Part shown: positions 1 to 11,221 of the stretch, in pieces
Layout: every line of letters starts with the position of its first letter
Numbering within the stretch: the first letter of the stretch is position 1
Assembly (NCBI GenBank): GCA_963920525.1
Contig: OY986436.1
Span: 31,723,574-31,787,573, forward strand
Length of the DNA stretch: 64,000 bases
Reading direction: 5' to 3'
Source: Dichetophora obliterata
Taxonomy: Eukaryota; Arthropoda; Insecta; Diptera; Sciomyzidae
Position numbers and translations under genes: made by a program
The notes under the pieces: generated by a model
The model's input: the letters and a program-made list of their open reading frames with translations, nothing else
Databases searched by the model: none
What the model was told of the DNA's origin: nothing

Positions 1-300
1 TTACCAATTTTTATTCAGGAATTCCAGCTGTAATCAAAACGAAAGAGATTAAAGAAATTGGAATAGTTTTTACAAGAATCGCTTTTTAATCAAGAAGTTC
101 AGATAAATAATATTAAATAGATAAGATAAAAACATACAAAAACAATTAATTGTAATAGTAATTTTATAATAGGAAATTTTGAATACATTCCACAAGAGAG
201 AAGTTGTTTAGTTTAAACAATAAATTAAGCTTAAAATCATACAAAAGAATTCACTGTAATTAACTTAATAGTACATACAAATGCACATACATATCGTCGT
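1..300. other. AT-rich sequence, no gene seen
   Basis: No open frame with recognisable protein similarity, no RNA gene and no clear repeat was seen here. Confidence 0.5.
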
Positions 301-408
301 TGCAAAAGTATTCTAACGAATCTGAAAAATTTCATTTTTAATTTTCTATAAAATTTTCACTTGAAATGAAAAATTTAGTTTTTCAGATTCGCTAGTTTAC
401 TTTTGTAA
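301..408. repeat. Small foldback (MITE-like) repeat
   Basis: The left arm GCAAAAGTATTCTAACGAAT is matched in inverted orientation by the right arm ending near 408, and the inverted match continues inward through CTGAAAAA and TTTCATTT. The two arms can form an imperfect hairpin with almost no loop. Length and structure fit a miniature inverted-repeat element, but no target duplication was identified and the family is unknown. Confidence 0.5.
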
Positions 409-1082
409 GGACAAAATGTATACAAAATACAAAATAAATAATTCAATTGCACTGGCTTTGCTCTTGCAGTACCTTTTGCTTTGGTCGAAGACGAATTTCA
501 TTCATAAATTGCAGCTATAATCGAAACGAAAAAAAATTGTTAAATAAATTGGAATACTTATTACAAGAATTGATTTTGTTCAACAAGTTGATGAGTTAAA
601 GATTGAGCAGATGAGGTGAAGAATATTCAGCAAGTCTGTTATTGACAAATACAAGACAGACTCGTAAAAGAATATTCTGAAAGTCTTGATTTTGCAGCTA
701 GTTTCATAAGAAATCATCAAATTCTTCGACGATGCTTGAGACTGCTGGGAAATGTTTAAGTTTTATGATTGTTGTAGTTATATAGACACCTGTAAGTTAA
801 ATGTATTGTTATTGCTCAAAAAATGTTTGTATTGTTATTATAATTTTGTAAAATCTGATAATCAAAGACGCCCTGACTTAGCAGACAAACAATATCCGAT
901 ACGTAGGCAAATTAAAAATTTAAATTTGTTAAAATTTATCTGTTTTTTAATAATTTTTTAAAGAAACAATAAATTTTTCGGTTACTAAATAACGCCTTAA
1001 AAAAATCGAAGCAATTTAATACATTACATAATTATTTTATTTGATTACATGTTACATTAATTTTGAACTATTTTTGAAAACG
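409..1082. other. AT-rich noncoding stretch
   Basis: A short open frame at 752-961 is composed of low-complexity codons and has no recognisable motif. Nothing else is seen. Confidence 0.45.
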
Positions 1083-1377
1083 TCACCAATTATTATTGTG
1101 GAAATTTAGGAACGAAATGATTGGTTTTTGATGCTTAAAAAAGCAAACGTTTATGACAGATGTTATGTCATCGATATATCCAGCAAATACTCCACCAATA
1201 GTTGTCCTTAATAGTGTTGTACAAATATTTGGATCGCTTATCATTCGTAAATTATATTTATCAAAAAGGCATTGGTTAAGTGCCTGTGAACATTCATGCC
1301 TAAGTTCGCAATTAAAATTTACAGCTAAAACAAGTGGCATCTTGCAATCAATTTCACCCAGTTCTATGTTACCTTGC
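1083..1377 (-). pseudogene. Helentron-type endonuclease C-terminal remnant
   Basis: The reverse strand encodes a fragment resembling the end of an endonuclease/exonuclease/phosphatase domain. The segment MPLVLAVNFNCEL corresponds to the usual PLVLAGDFN motif, and further on TTIGGVFAGYIDDI then KHQKPIISFL correspond to the TTIDAVFxRYLDNI and YHKPIVS blocks I recall from insect PIF1-like/Helentron proteins. The GDFN aspartate is replaced by asparagine (VNFN), so the catalytic residue is lost. Rep and helicase regions are absent. Helentrons are rolling-circle transposons whose Rep-helicase carries such an endonuclease. The assignment rests on motif recall, not a search. Confidence 0.5.
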
Positions 1378-2401
1378 TACTTTTGTTATTTGGATAGCCA
1401 ATACACAAAAATTTTAATAGATTACTGTAATGTGATGCAACTTAGCTTCACGCATTCACATGTAGGATAGCGAATGCACAATCCTTTTAATAGATTCTTG
1501 TAATTTACAGTAACATAGCTTCAGTTTATACTTAATATTGAATGAATCACATTTTATATCAATAGGTTTTGGATTAGTGGTTATTGTGTAGAACTGACGA
1601 TCGGAAAGGTACTAGTTTGATTCTCACTACTCACAAAGAAATACTTTTAATTTTATATCCTCTTGTTGTAATAGACTCAAGAAAAAAAACAACAACAATT
1701 CTAAGAAAAACGTGTATGGAAAAAAGTGTCGTTTTTGAGATTTCACTAAAGCAAATCACAAAACGCGGCGTAAAAAGCTTCGCTTCAAAAAATCAAATAG
1801 AACAAATCTTATTTCGGTTCAACATTTTTAGTGGAGAAATCATGTTTGGTTCGAAAAGTGATTTTTCGTAGGGCTGCATTCCTTAGAGTTAACTCTGTTT
1901 TTATTATTTTTTTTTTGCAAATCTATGCTGCTGATCATAGCCATCGTGACTGCATTGCGAACTTAATTTTTTTTGTGACAAATCTTGTTTTGCATGTTTG
2001 CTCCTCATATATTATTATATATTATGCTCAAAAATCGCAAACTTTGTGTAACCAGTTTTTTATTTATTAATTACAGGATTTAAAAAAAATATAATTCTTC
2101 TTTTTTTGTAAACATTAGCACTTTACTTTGGCATTAAACAAAAATAAACCCAAAAGTTCTAAAATAATTTCACATAAAAAATAAATATGTACATTAAAAA
2201 ATAAAATAACAAGTAGATTCACTTTGAAAAAAACAGATCGTTAGAACATTTCTCAAATGGGATGAAAATTTTCAATTCTATGTTTTTATATCCAAGAAAT
2301 TTATTTATAAGCCTGACTGTCTTTTTTAATCAACCATAAAATCTTCAGTACATCTTCAGTACAAAAGTTGTTCAAAACTCTGAGCAAAAATAAAAAGTAT
2401 T
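1378..2401. other. AT-rich noncoding stretch
   Basis: Short open frames at 1584-1871 and 1831-2070 overlap and show no recognisable domain. Nothing else supportable is seen. Confidence 0.4.
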
Positions 2402-2640
2402 CTAAACAGCGGCCAAACAAGGCTTAATTTTTTCATGTTGAATAATAGTTTTGAGACATTTTGTAGCATTCAACGGGCGAACAGCGACAGTACAACTTAA
2501 ATAGGCCTGGTATGGCAATTGCTCGGCTCAGTTTTTTGCCACTAGGCTTTTTGGATTTTTATAGGCCATGTTCGACCCTTATACGGCCGTGCGGCTCATG
2601 TTCGACCGCTGACCGACCGCTTTTTGCTAGAATTTTTACT
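2402..2640 (+). repeat. GC-rich interspersed repeat, family X copy 1
   Basis: This block stands out from its AT-rich surroundings by repeated CGGCC and TTCGACC words. It starts with CTAAACAGCGGCCAAACAAG and ends near GTTCGACCGC. Two more copies lie in the window: 13860-14025 on the reverse strand, and 53808-54171 continued at 56537-56605 on the forward strand. No coding capacity is seen. It is probably a non-autonomous transposable element of about 240-450 bp whose superfamily I cannot name. Confidence 0.6.
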
Positions 2641-4830
2641 CGCAAATGTACACAAATGCAATTCGGGGGACGCCAAAATTGATTCAGACTTAATATATAC
2701 CAGTCGAAATTATTTTTGTAAACTATTTAATTTTGTTACGGAAATTGAATATCTGATTTTTCCTGACATTTAAGATATAAATAATACTTATAAAATTATT
2801 CGAACTAAATTTTTTATTTAATTGACGGTAATTAAAACAATTTTTTTTAGAGAATTTTCGCCTTAAGTATCTTCGTTTCAATTTTATAACCGCCCGGGAG
2901 TGGTCTGAACGTTGGGCAAGTTTAACATTTTTTATATTAACAAAAGTTAGTTTAAAAAAGAAAAAAACTTCACTCTTTCTCGTATTAAGCTGTAAAGTAT
3001 AAGGATTCTCTTTATGTTTAAAACAAACCAAGCAAACAGCAATCCAAAGATTAAAGCAGCTTTTGTGTGGCAACCTAAAAGTTTGAAAATTTAAAATATT
3101 TCTGATAACTTTTTTAGTAGCTGAGAATGGGAGTAGATGGTGGGTAGGTAGAAAGAAATAAAAAAAGACTAAACAGTAACGTGACTCTGAAACAAAAGCG
3201 CATTTATAAGATCCATTGATTTCATCTAGAATACGAAAACCATAACAAAAAGGGTCAATCAGTTACTTAAGTAAGTGAAAACTGGATGGTGTGGAGACGT
3301 GGGGTGAAAAAAAAGATATTGTTTCAAATTTCTAACTGGTTTGCCTTTTTTAAAAATATATTTTCCACAACAAAGTAATACATGAAGTCTGAATTAGCTT
3401 ATTAAAATAATCTATTCAATTGCATGTCTTGCCGCGAGAGCTTACAGCTTTACAAAGTATTAAAAATGGGGTTTTTTAACTATTGTTTAACACAATTACT
3501 TTAACTATCTGAAAGAATAAAACATTTACAAAATTGTGAAAATTTTCTTTATTTTTAAATAAAGCTTTGCGTTTATGTTTTACAAGTTTTATAACGATGA
3601 AATTTTGAAAACCCTTACAACTTGTCACCCAATTTTCATATTTCCATAACTTATCAAGTCGGTCATCATCAAAAATATATCTTTTCCAAATATATGCAAA
3701 TTCATTTAAAGCAATTTTTTTATTATTCTTTTATTTTGATTCACTTTTCAGCTACTTTGACTGCTATTTTCCACTTAAAAATAGTTAATAAACTGCTTAA
3801 ACTATGACGAAGAACAAAACGATTGTGTGTGCATATAACGAAATGCTAATTTTTTGGACAGCACTAAAGTGGAAAAGTTTCTTTCCAACAATCAGGTTTA
3901 TTTTTATTTTTTTTCCTTACTTTTATTCGTGACTTCATTCTTATGCTCTGACATCGTTTCCGCTGCCCCAAAAACTTCAAACTATCCATTTCGGACTAAG
4001 AAAAATTTCCTTTTTTTAGATATGCCAAACATGTTGAAAGTGTTGTCGAAAGTTTCTTTTTAAGTCTTGCGAAAAGTTGTTTGCCTTTAAATATTAAATT
4101 GTTTCAGTAGACTTTTCAGCAGCATTATTTGCAGAGAGTGAAAGTAAGCAAGTTTGTTTGTATGGACTTACTTATCGATAAAACTGAAATAATGATATGC
4201 AAAATTTTTCGGATGTTTTTATGATTGAGGATTTTATTTTTGTTAATTTAAATATGTTTAAAATACTAAAACCTTATCATCTTAATATGCGTATCTTTTG
4301 CTGCACAATTCCAAATAGCTTTACGGAAAATAAGGTTTAAAAGTATTCGAAATTCCGGAACTAATTTTGCTGCAACCCCAAACAAACAAATTCTTTTATA
4401 CCATCGAAAAGAAGAACTGGAAATATGAATTTACTTTTATTGTGGGTTGGTCATGTTGTAATAGAGAAAAAGCTGTATATGAATCTATTCACCAAATCGC
4501 TAATTGTTAAAATGCCCATGTTGACATTTTCTTTTTTTTTTAATAATTGGTGTGTACTGATAAAGGCCAAAAATCTGTATTAAAAGAACGGTTGAGAGAA
4601 TGGTCTTGAGAAATCTTCGGTTTTAGTTAGAGGCGTAAGTTAGTAACATACGTCGTTTTAGCACAACTATTCAACAGGCAGTGGGTAAAGGGAGACAAAG
4701 TGCAGGTTAGGCAGGAAATGGAAATAAACTTTAACGAACGGTTCGTTTTTATCTGTTCTGTTTTTTTAAAGAGCGCTAGTTTGATTCCACTATATTTGTA
4801 TATCCCTTTTTGATTCTAACACAAGCACAT
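2641..4830. other. AT-rich noncoding stretch
   Basis: Several short open frames (for example 2723-3073 reverse, 3622-3807 and 3854-4063 forward) have compositions expected by chance and no recognisable motif. No repeat or RNA gene was noticed. Confidence 0.4.
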
Positions 4831-4835
4831 CCTTA

Positions 4836-5760
4836 GCTTGACACCTGCTGTATTTGCGAACGACTCGATTTAAAAATAAAATTAGCCCATCTAAATGAGA
4901 CTACGAAAAGCCGTGGCGGAGTTATTGATTCACAAGAAAAAAGCAAAAAGTTATACGCTGCTATAAAGCACGAAGCCTCTCGTGAGGAAAGAGATGAAGA
5001 TCATGTACTTTCACTGGCCAATGAATACATGCAAAACATTTCCTTTCCTAAGGTACCAATTCAAGAGTTTTTTACCATAGACAAATCACCATATCATTGT
5101 ATTGTTTAAATGAAATCAAGGCAAAAAAGAGTACACTTTATGAGTACCATGAAGGAGAAGCCAAAAAAAGCCTAACGAGGTGTGGTATTTTTTGATGAAA
5201 AAGTTCCAAACGCTATAAAATAAATCAATTTTGCTGACAACTGTTCTGGTCAGAATAAAAACTAATGCCTTTCTCGCTTTCTTCTGTCTCTATCAGATCC
5301 TGGAAGGTTTAATAAGATTTAACAATTTTTTCCAATAAGACGCCATAGTTTTTTTACCTTGCGATAGGGATTTCGAGATAAGTTCGAAGAAGCTAAAAAG
5401 ACTTGACAGAATTTTGTTACTAGACAGGGCTCCAAAAAGTTTACTGTGCATCTACAAACCATTAAGAATATACTAAACTTCAAAGAATGGTGGCCATAAT
5501 GCTATAAGAAAAGTACAACTTCTATGGAAACCAAAAGAAAATCGAGAATCGATAAGATACCATTCACTATAAGCAGCTTTTACCAGTACAAAAAAAGGAT
5601 ACATTACTGCATTTGAAACTTTAAACAGCTAAGCCGAGCATACTTTTTTATGAAAACAAAGAAGAGCCGTCCTTCCCAACCAACTCTTCCCAATTCAGCC
5701 GATCCAACAGGAAAAGTACCTATGAAACTAAAAAACTTAATGACATAAAAAAAATATTTC
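4836..5760 (+). pseudogene. Decayed transposon gene with a GQNKN motif
   Basis: Reading forward from 4836 gives an open stretch with a CCICERLDLKIKL zinc-finger-like start and a charged helix (EASREERDEDHVLSLANEYM). It then continues through several stops to FADNCSGQNKN near 5230-5270. The order CxxC, charged coiled helix, then (S/A)DNCxGQN(K/R)N is the pattern I associate with the DUF7869-type proteins of multicopy insect transposon-like genes. At least three in-frame stops and probable frameshifts break it. Downstream to 5760 only scattered similarity is plausible. No terminal repeats were located. Confidence 0.5.
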
Positions 5761-6039
5761 AATACATTCCCACCCTGTCAAACTATTTTTATGTGTTGCT
5801 TTCTGACTGGCCTGTGATCGAATAAAAACATTTTATGACTTATTGCAAGAACATGATAAGCCACATAAAAACTATTTTGAAATAATCGACTCTAAAGTAT
5901 TGAAAAAATGTATTTTTGTATGAAGAAATGGAATGGAACACGGAAACTTTTTACAAATAGGTAAGAAATTATTAAGAAATAGCTAAACTCTCTTCAGTGG
6001 TTGTTGGCAATGCATTGAGTAATGTATTCAGCAAAAAGG
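5761..6039. other. No feature seen
   Basis: AT-rich sequence between two element remnants; nothing supportable. Confidence 0.4.
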
Positions 6040-6957
6040 TGTTTGGTTGGATCTTATAAGGATCTTATGTTGAATCTGCAAATCTGTTTGCTAAATTTTT
6101 TTGCTCTAATTTTATTACGGATGAAGACAAAAATATAGATATCAATACTAATTATGGAGAAAATATTGATTTTGGTTGTTTTGAAATCTCTAGCGCTGAT
6201 ATCGCCATTTCGATACAGGGTTTAAATAACTCTCAAAAAAAAGATGTAGATGGATTTTCTGCATTTCTTTTAACACATTGCCAATATTCACTGTTGGAAC
6301 CACTAAAAATTATTTTTAATAAATCTTTACAGACTGGAACTTTTTTAGATGCTTGGAAAATTACACTAATTACCTTATACATTAAAAATTCTGTTCACTA
6401 GTCTGGTTAGATCCAAGTTGGAATACGCAAGTTTTATTTGGAATCCGTATTACAATACGCATGTGAATCGCTTAGAACGTGTTCAACGTAGATTCCTCAA
6501 ATATGCACTTCGTTCTATTAACTTTGCAGATTCTCTTCCCTCCTATGATGTTAGATGTAAACTTATAAACTTGAAAACCCTGGAAAATCGAAGAACTATA
6601 TTATCCCTCTTATTTGTTTTCAAAATTACTTCTGGCAACACTGATTGTTCGTATCTTCTCAATCAAATAACTTTTAATGTTCCTTCCAGAACATTAAGAA
6701 ATAGTGCACCATTTAATATTGGAATGCACAGAACAAATTATGCTTCAAATTCACCAATCGTGAGAACTTTGCGAGAATTTAATAATCTATCAAATGTATA
6801 TTCTATTGATTTTTCAGTCACTAAAACGATAATGTTTAAACAATTAAATTCAATATATTAAAGTGTAATATCTATTACTTTGCATGTACATACTTATATA
6901 TTAAGCATATTCAATAAATAAATAAATAAATAAATTAATAAATAAATAAAAAAAAAT
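6040..6957 (+). pseudogene. Internally deleted non-LTR retrotransposon ORF2 remnant
   Basis: Two pieces of one ORF2 are joined with the reverse transcriptase core missing. The first (about 6061-6370) reads SANLFAKFFCSNF, then DVDGFSAFLL and IIFNKSL to LDAWKI, the region just before the RT domain. The second (about 6380-6861) reads SLVRSKLEYASFIWNP, LERVQRRFLKYA, then LPSYDVRCKLINL and LENRRTI, the post-RT thumb and C-terminal region. The same pre-RT and C-terminal blocks occur in order in the reverse-strand element at 61.7-64 kb, so both belong to one family; relative to that copy roughly 0.7 kb of RT is deleted. The 3' end is an AATA-rich microsatellite tail at about 6913-6957, typical of a target-primed insertion. 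The copy is inactive. Confidence 0.8.
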
Positions 6958-7219
6958 TGATTTTTTAGATCATGGGCTTATTAAATTATTGCAATTTCAT
7001 TTATAGAATATTTTTTATTTTTTGAACCTACTTTTAAAGTAAATATACATTTAAAAATAAGTGATTTTTCTACTACATTGCCATGCACTTCTATGACTTT
7101 GGGTAAAATTTTTTTAAAATGGCGAATGTTATCAAATTTTAAAACGCTCTAGCAACACGCCAAACTTTAATTACGGCTGAATGACAATGACACCTTTTCT
7201 ATAGACACTTGATTAACAA
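6958..7219. other. AT-rich noncoding stretch
   Basis: No gene or repeat recognised. Confidence 0.4.
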
Positions 7220-8961
7220 CACTGTGCATGAATCGGTTACATTTTTTTTTCAAACAAGCTAAGGATATATTGTTGCAGCATAATTCGAGGACGCTGAATT
7301 TAATGGCATTTACCGTTTTTTAATTCTTCAGCCCCTTTTTGAGAAATTAAAGATTCAAGGTAAAATACATGGTGATGCAGTTTTTGTTAGAAAAACGTTT
7401 ACCTCGTTAACTTTATCGACTTCATGTCAATGAGTGAACCATTAAAAATTATCTGCAGAATAATTTACTAAAACATTTTAGCCCTCGAAATCCAACTCTT
7501 ATGGTCCAAATTGACCTCATAAATCAAAAAACCCTTATTTTCATATGAAAGCTTTGTTTGAACAAAAACAAGTAAGCTTTTTGACGGAAAAATATTCCCC
7601 TGATATAGTGGCGCTAAATGAAATTACAAATTAAACCAAATAAGCTAACCTTCTGTGTCTTTAAAACGACCTGGAAGTATTAAAACTAAGTTTTTCATAC
7701 ATATTTTTCTTTATTTTTTCAGATAGATTCATCTGTTTCTTCTGCTTCTTCATGTAAATTCCAACAAGTATCTCCTAAGAGAGCATCTACTTTTTTACCA
7801 CTGTAGAAGTGTTTGAGTCTCGCCGTCACCTGATGTAAACGTTTGCCATGCTCATCAGATTCGTCATCAGAAACGACTTACGCAGATTTTTTCCTCGGTT
7901 GATTAGTATGAAAATAAAGAAAGGTTGGTGTTTACATGATCTTAAATTTCATTTCCCAACATTTATTTTTTACAGGAATACTAAGTGGACCCGATGTTCG
8001 TCGCTTATTGAAAGATGAGCAATTTAAACTAGCTCTCAGCCATAATGAGTAGTTGACATGGGATTGTGTCAAAGCGGTAATTAAAATTGGTCTAGGAATT
8101 CATCGATCCGATCGATTGGCGCTCACACATTACCGGAATGCGTACCGCTTTCCATACTTTAAATGTAAGAATGTCGCTGAAAATTAATTTCCTGCATTGC
8201 CACGCTGAAAAATTAGGACAATCCCCGACGAATCTGATGAGCATGGCGAACGTTTCCATCAGGTGACGGGGAGACTCGAGTACTGGCACAGTGGTAAAAA
8301 CTAGATGCCTTCTTAGGTGACATTTGTTGGAATTTACATTAAGAAGCAGAAGAAACAGATGAATCTATCTGAGAAAACCTAGCTTAAGACCATTGATATC
8401 AAAGCTTTAATTTCCTTTGTCTTAAAATTTTAATTTTAATACAATTATAAATAAATAAAACAAAAAAATAAAAAAATCTGAGAAAATAAAGAAAAACATG
8501 TATGATAAACTTAGTTTTAATACCTTTCAGGTCAATTTAGGGACGCAGAAGGTTAGCTAATTTGGTTTAATTTGTAATTTTATTTAGCGCCACCATATTT
8601 TTCCGTCAAAAAGTTTACTTGTTTTTGTTTGAACAAAGCTTTTATACGAAAAAAAGGGTTTTTTTATTTCTGAGGTCAATTTGGACCATAAGAGTTGGGT
8701 TTCCAGGGAAAAAACTTTTTAAAAAATTATTCTCCAGGTAATTCTTAATGTTTCACTCATCGAAACGAAGTCGATTAAATTAATGAGAAAAAAGTTTTTC
8801 TTATAAAAACTGCATCAACATTTACTTGACCTCGAACCTTCAATTTCTCGAAAACGGGCCTAAGGATTAAAAAACGGTAAACGCCATTAAATTTAGCTTG
8901 TTTGAATAATGCTTCAAAAAATTATGTCTCCAGCTTGCTTGATGTTTGGACATGCACAGTG
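7220..8961. repeat. 1.7-kb long inverted repeat (transposon-derived foldback)
   Basis: The left arm (about 7220-7865) is repeated in inverted orientation, with scattered substitutions and indels, in the right arm (about 8227-8961), separated by a spacer of about 360 bp. Matches run from the outer ends (CACTGTGCATG at 7220; CATGCACAGTG ending at 8961) through CAAACAAGCTA, the TTGGACCATAAGAGTTGG block and a GAAGAAACAGATGAATCTAT block to ATGAGCATGGC near the loop. The arms include the 3' part of a dead transposon gene. The CACTG terminal bases recall the CACTA/Chapaev group, but no matching target duplication is visible and this classification is a guess. A transcript crossing the region would fold into a long hairpin. 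Confidence 0.8.
7975..8370 (+). pseudogene. Remnant of a multicopy insect transposon gene
   Basis: Forward-strand pieces read SGPDVRRLLKDEQFKLALS, then after stops and frameshifts MSLKINFLHCHAEKLG, and then DESDEHGERFHQVTG. This order (GPDVRKLLKD, MSLKxHFLHSHL, SDEQGERFHQD) is a pattern I recall from a widespread uncharacterised insect and cnidarian transposon protein. It carries at least one stop (after SHNE) and a frameshift. The 3' half lies in the right arm of the inverted repeat and is copied in reverse in the left arm. Confidence 0.55.
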
Positions 8962-8965
8962 TAAT

Positions 8966-9238
8966 TAAAAAAAAAATTTAAATAAATTGGCCATTTTAGC
9001 CCTAGAAAGGACTTTGACCAAGCTTCTATTGAGCAATTGTGTTGTGCGTGTTATTAAATTTTTGAAAACAAATGATTGAAAACTGGACCTACGAGTTTAA
9101 TGCCGACTCCTAACGGCTTATGTTCTCAAAAATTAATTCAATTGAAAAAACATTCTGTCTGAGTTGGGAATTGAACTCGGGCTACCGCGGTTCTTTAGCT
9201 TAGGGTCCACGCACTCTAACCACTAGGCTACGGCCGCC
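8966..9238 (-). repeat. tRNA-derived SINE, copy 2
   Basis: Read on the reverse strand, the element starts GGCGGCCGTAGCCTAGTGGT, with an RNA polymerase III A box (TAGCCTAGTGG), and then has a B box-like AGTTCAATTCC about 50 bases later. A shared core (GAGTCGGCATTAAA, TAGGTCCAGTT) and TTGGTCAAAGTCCTT follow, with a T-rich tail near 8966. It aligns along its length with the copy at 32702-33035 but lacks about 65 bp of that copy's middle. It abuts the outer end of the long inverted repeat. No clean target duplication was found. Confidence 0.8.
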
Positions 9239-9323
9239 ACAATTATAATTATTATTTTGTTAATATTTATTATTCGCCAAATAAATCATTGGGTAGTGGG
9301 TGGAAAGCTTTATTTAGTTCCTG

Positions 9324-9823
9324 CACGTTTGAAATCTTGGAATAAATCTTAATACAAACAAAATATTACAGAGATGTTTTATTCAGAAAGTATAAAATTT
9401 AATACGCCCCAATTGATTACAAAATTTTAAAATATATTTTGTTTACCATTTTAATACAGTTCAACTTTTACAACATTATTTTATACCTTTTGAAACAAAT
9501 CGATATTATTGTAACGTTATATTTAATTTTTAAGGCTGTATTATATTTCAATACAATTTTCTATAAAAATTTAATATATTTCAAATAAAGTTCCGATGTT
9601 TTATACACTTTGGAATCAATTTGATACTATATTTACTATTATACTAAATTTTTAATACAAAATCAGTATTAAAAATTAATACCAACTGATCATTAAATTT
9701 CAATACTTGTTTTTATTGAAAATTTATTTGAAGTATTTTGCCAGTATTTAATTTTAATACAATTGGTGTGGACATATATGTAAGTCCAAAAGTATTAAAA
9801 ATGTTTCCAAGATTTCAGCCGTG
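9324..9823 (+). repeat. MITE-like element A with TTAATAC motifs
   Basis: The ends carry inverted repeats of about 30 bp: CACGTTTGAAATCTTGGAAT at the left, and the right end (GATTTCAGCCGTG) is its approximate inverse. The inside is rich in ATTTTAATAC-type words and has no coding capacity. A related element lies in the opposite orientation at 14793-15793. The family is unclassified. Confidence 0.55.
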
Positions 9824-10095
9824 TGTAAAATTTGCTGAACTCCACATATGCCCTTTTAACAACTAGCGTTTAAAATATCTTTCTTATACAAACACAAAAA
9901 CTCCAAAGTTATTTGGTTCTTCTAAGAACTCACTCCCAAAATTATTTATAAGTTAAATAGTAATGTTTTCGTTTCCGACTTAACAAATGAGCTTAAAAAA
10001 TTCCAGCCAAACAAAAACATGGTTCTCAGCCTATTTACTTAATAATTAGCTGCTATGTCGTTTTTCCATACAAAACAGTTTTGACGGTACTTTAG
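9824..10095. other. No feature seen
   Basis: AT-rich spacer between a MITE-like element and a piggyBac derivative. Confidence 0.4.
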
Positions 10096-11158
10096 CACTA
10101 GGATGGGCAATTACTTGGAGGGCATTAAGTTGACCTACATGGTCTGGCCAGACCACAGGGCAATTTTTTTTTTCTAAATGCGTCCTTTTGACGAGGCGAT
10201 TGATCCGAGTTGCTTTAAATTTAATTTTTATGGTGTATATAGCTATAAATTGTGTGTATAAGTGTCAGTATACTTACGGAAAAGGTACAGATAAATATAA
10301 AAATTAAAAAGAAAATAATTGTGTTTTTCTTTATTTTGGGCATATTAATTTTTATATATTTTTTGTTGATTTAACACATTTATATTTGTACTTGTACGCT
10401 AATCATGTTGTGGTTGAAAATCATCATAAACGTAGGACTTTTTCTCTATTCCGTGTTGAAGGCACTTAGGATCGCTGCATACACCACACATGAAACGAGT
10501 TTTGTGCCTGTCTCGAATTTCCATATGCGAACTACTAACTGCGCTGCCAATTCAGTCAGAAATTTGCGGCGCAGGTCTGATGGCTTCACCTTCATCATTT
10601 CACTATTTATCGCCAATGCGGCCAAGGCAGTTACGTCTAGCCTGTTGAAAAATATAGCTAATGGCCAGCAGTTTGTTCCGCGTTTGTAGGAAAAGCCCGA
10701 CACCATTTGGTTCATTGTATTCACTCCTGCCTTATTCCGATTATAGTCAAGGATTTGATTCGGCTTTTTAGAAATATTTGATCGCATAGAACATCGTTGC
10801 TTGGAAACGCAACGCATGGCGCACCAATTTAGGTTGGATTGTTACTGAACTACTATAAATACCACACACACACACATACCCACATCGCCAACATTTATAA
10901 TTTTGCATGCATTAAATAATTAAACCAACTGTATAAAATAGTTGTGGTCTGGCTAGACCATGTAGGTTTTCTTAGCGCTTTTCTACTTTCAACCCAATTT
11001 TTGCATTACCAACTTAATCAACCCGAAAATATCTTCAATCCACTCAGAATTCATACATGGAACTCATGAAGTCTTGTATCACTATTTTATCTTGGGAAAA
11101 ATATGTTTAACATCAAAGTAAAATTTGGTCTGGCCAGACCCCGTTGCCCATCCTAGGG
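10096..11158 (-). mobile_element. Internally deleted piggyBac-type element (PB2)
   Basis: The termini are inverted repeats: CACTAGGATGGGCAA at the left and CCCTAGGATGGGCAA (reverse strand) at the right. The right end is flanked by TTAA (11159-11162) and the left by TTAG (10092-10095), a one-base change from the TTAA target of piggyBac elements. At about 1.06 kb it is less than half the length of an autonomous element. Three copies of the palindrome TGGTCTGGCCAGACCA, one imperfect and one lacking its last base, lie at 10140-10155, 10945-10960 and 11126-11140 near the ends. They may be transposase-binding sites. A transposase C-terminal fragment is inside. Confidence 0.8.
10446..10817 (-). pseudogene. 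piggyBac transposase C-terminal fragment
   Basis: The reverse strand encodes about 120 residues matching the third catalytic block of piggyBac transposases: NQILDYNRNKAGVNTMNQM, then FSYKRGTN, WPLAIFFNRLDV and a downstream helix. The usual order is ILDYNxxKGGVDxMDQM followed by a WPL block. Here the aspartate of DQM is asparagine (NQM), and the preceding GGVD has become AGVN, so the third catalytic carboxylate is lost. Both changes fit G-to-A or C-to-T decay. The first two catalytic blocks are absent, deleted with the rest of the gene. Confidence 0.85.
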
Positions 11159-11221
11159 TTAAAAATTTGTCATATACAGCAGGCACTTATACTTAATAAG
11201 GCACTTACACTGAATACTTAA

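Noticed and set aside
7220..8961. V(D)J-type or Transib signal at the CACTGTG ends
   Set aside because: The heptamer resemblance is partial, no nonamer was found, and the internal protein is not Transib-like.
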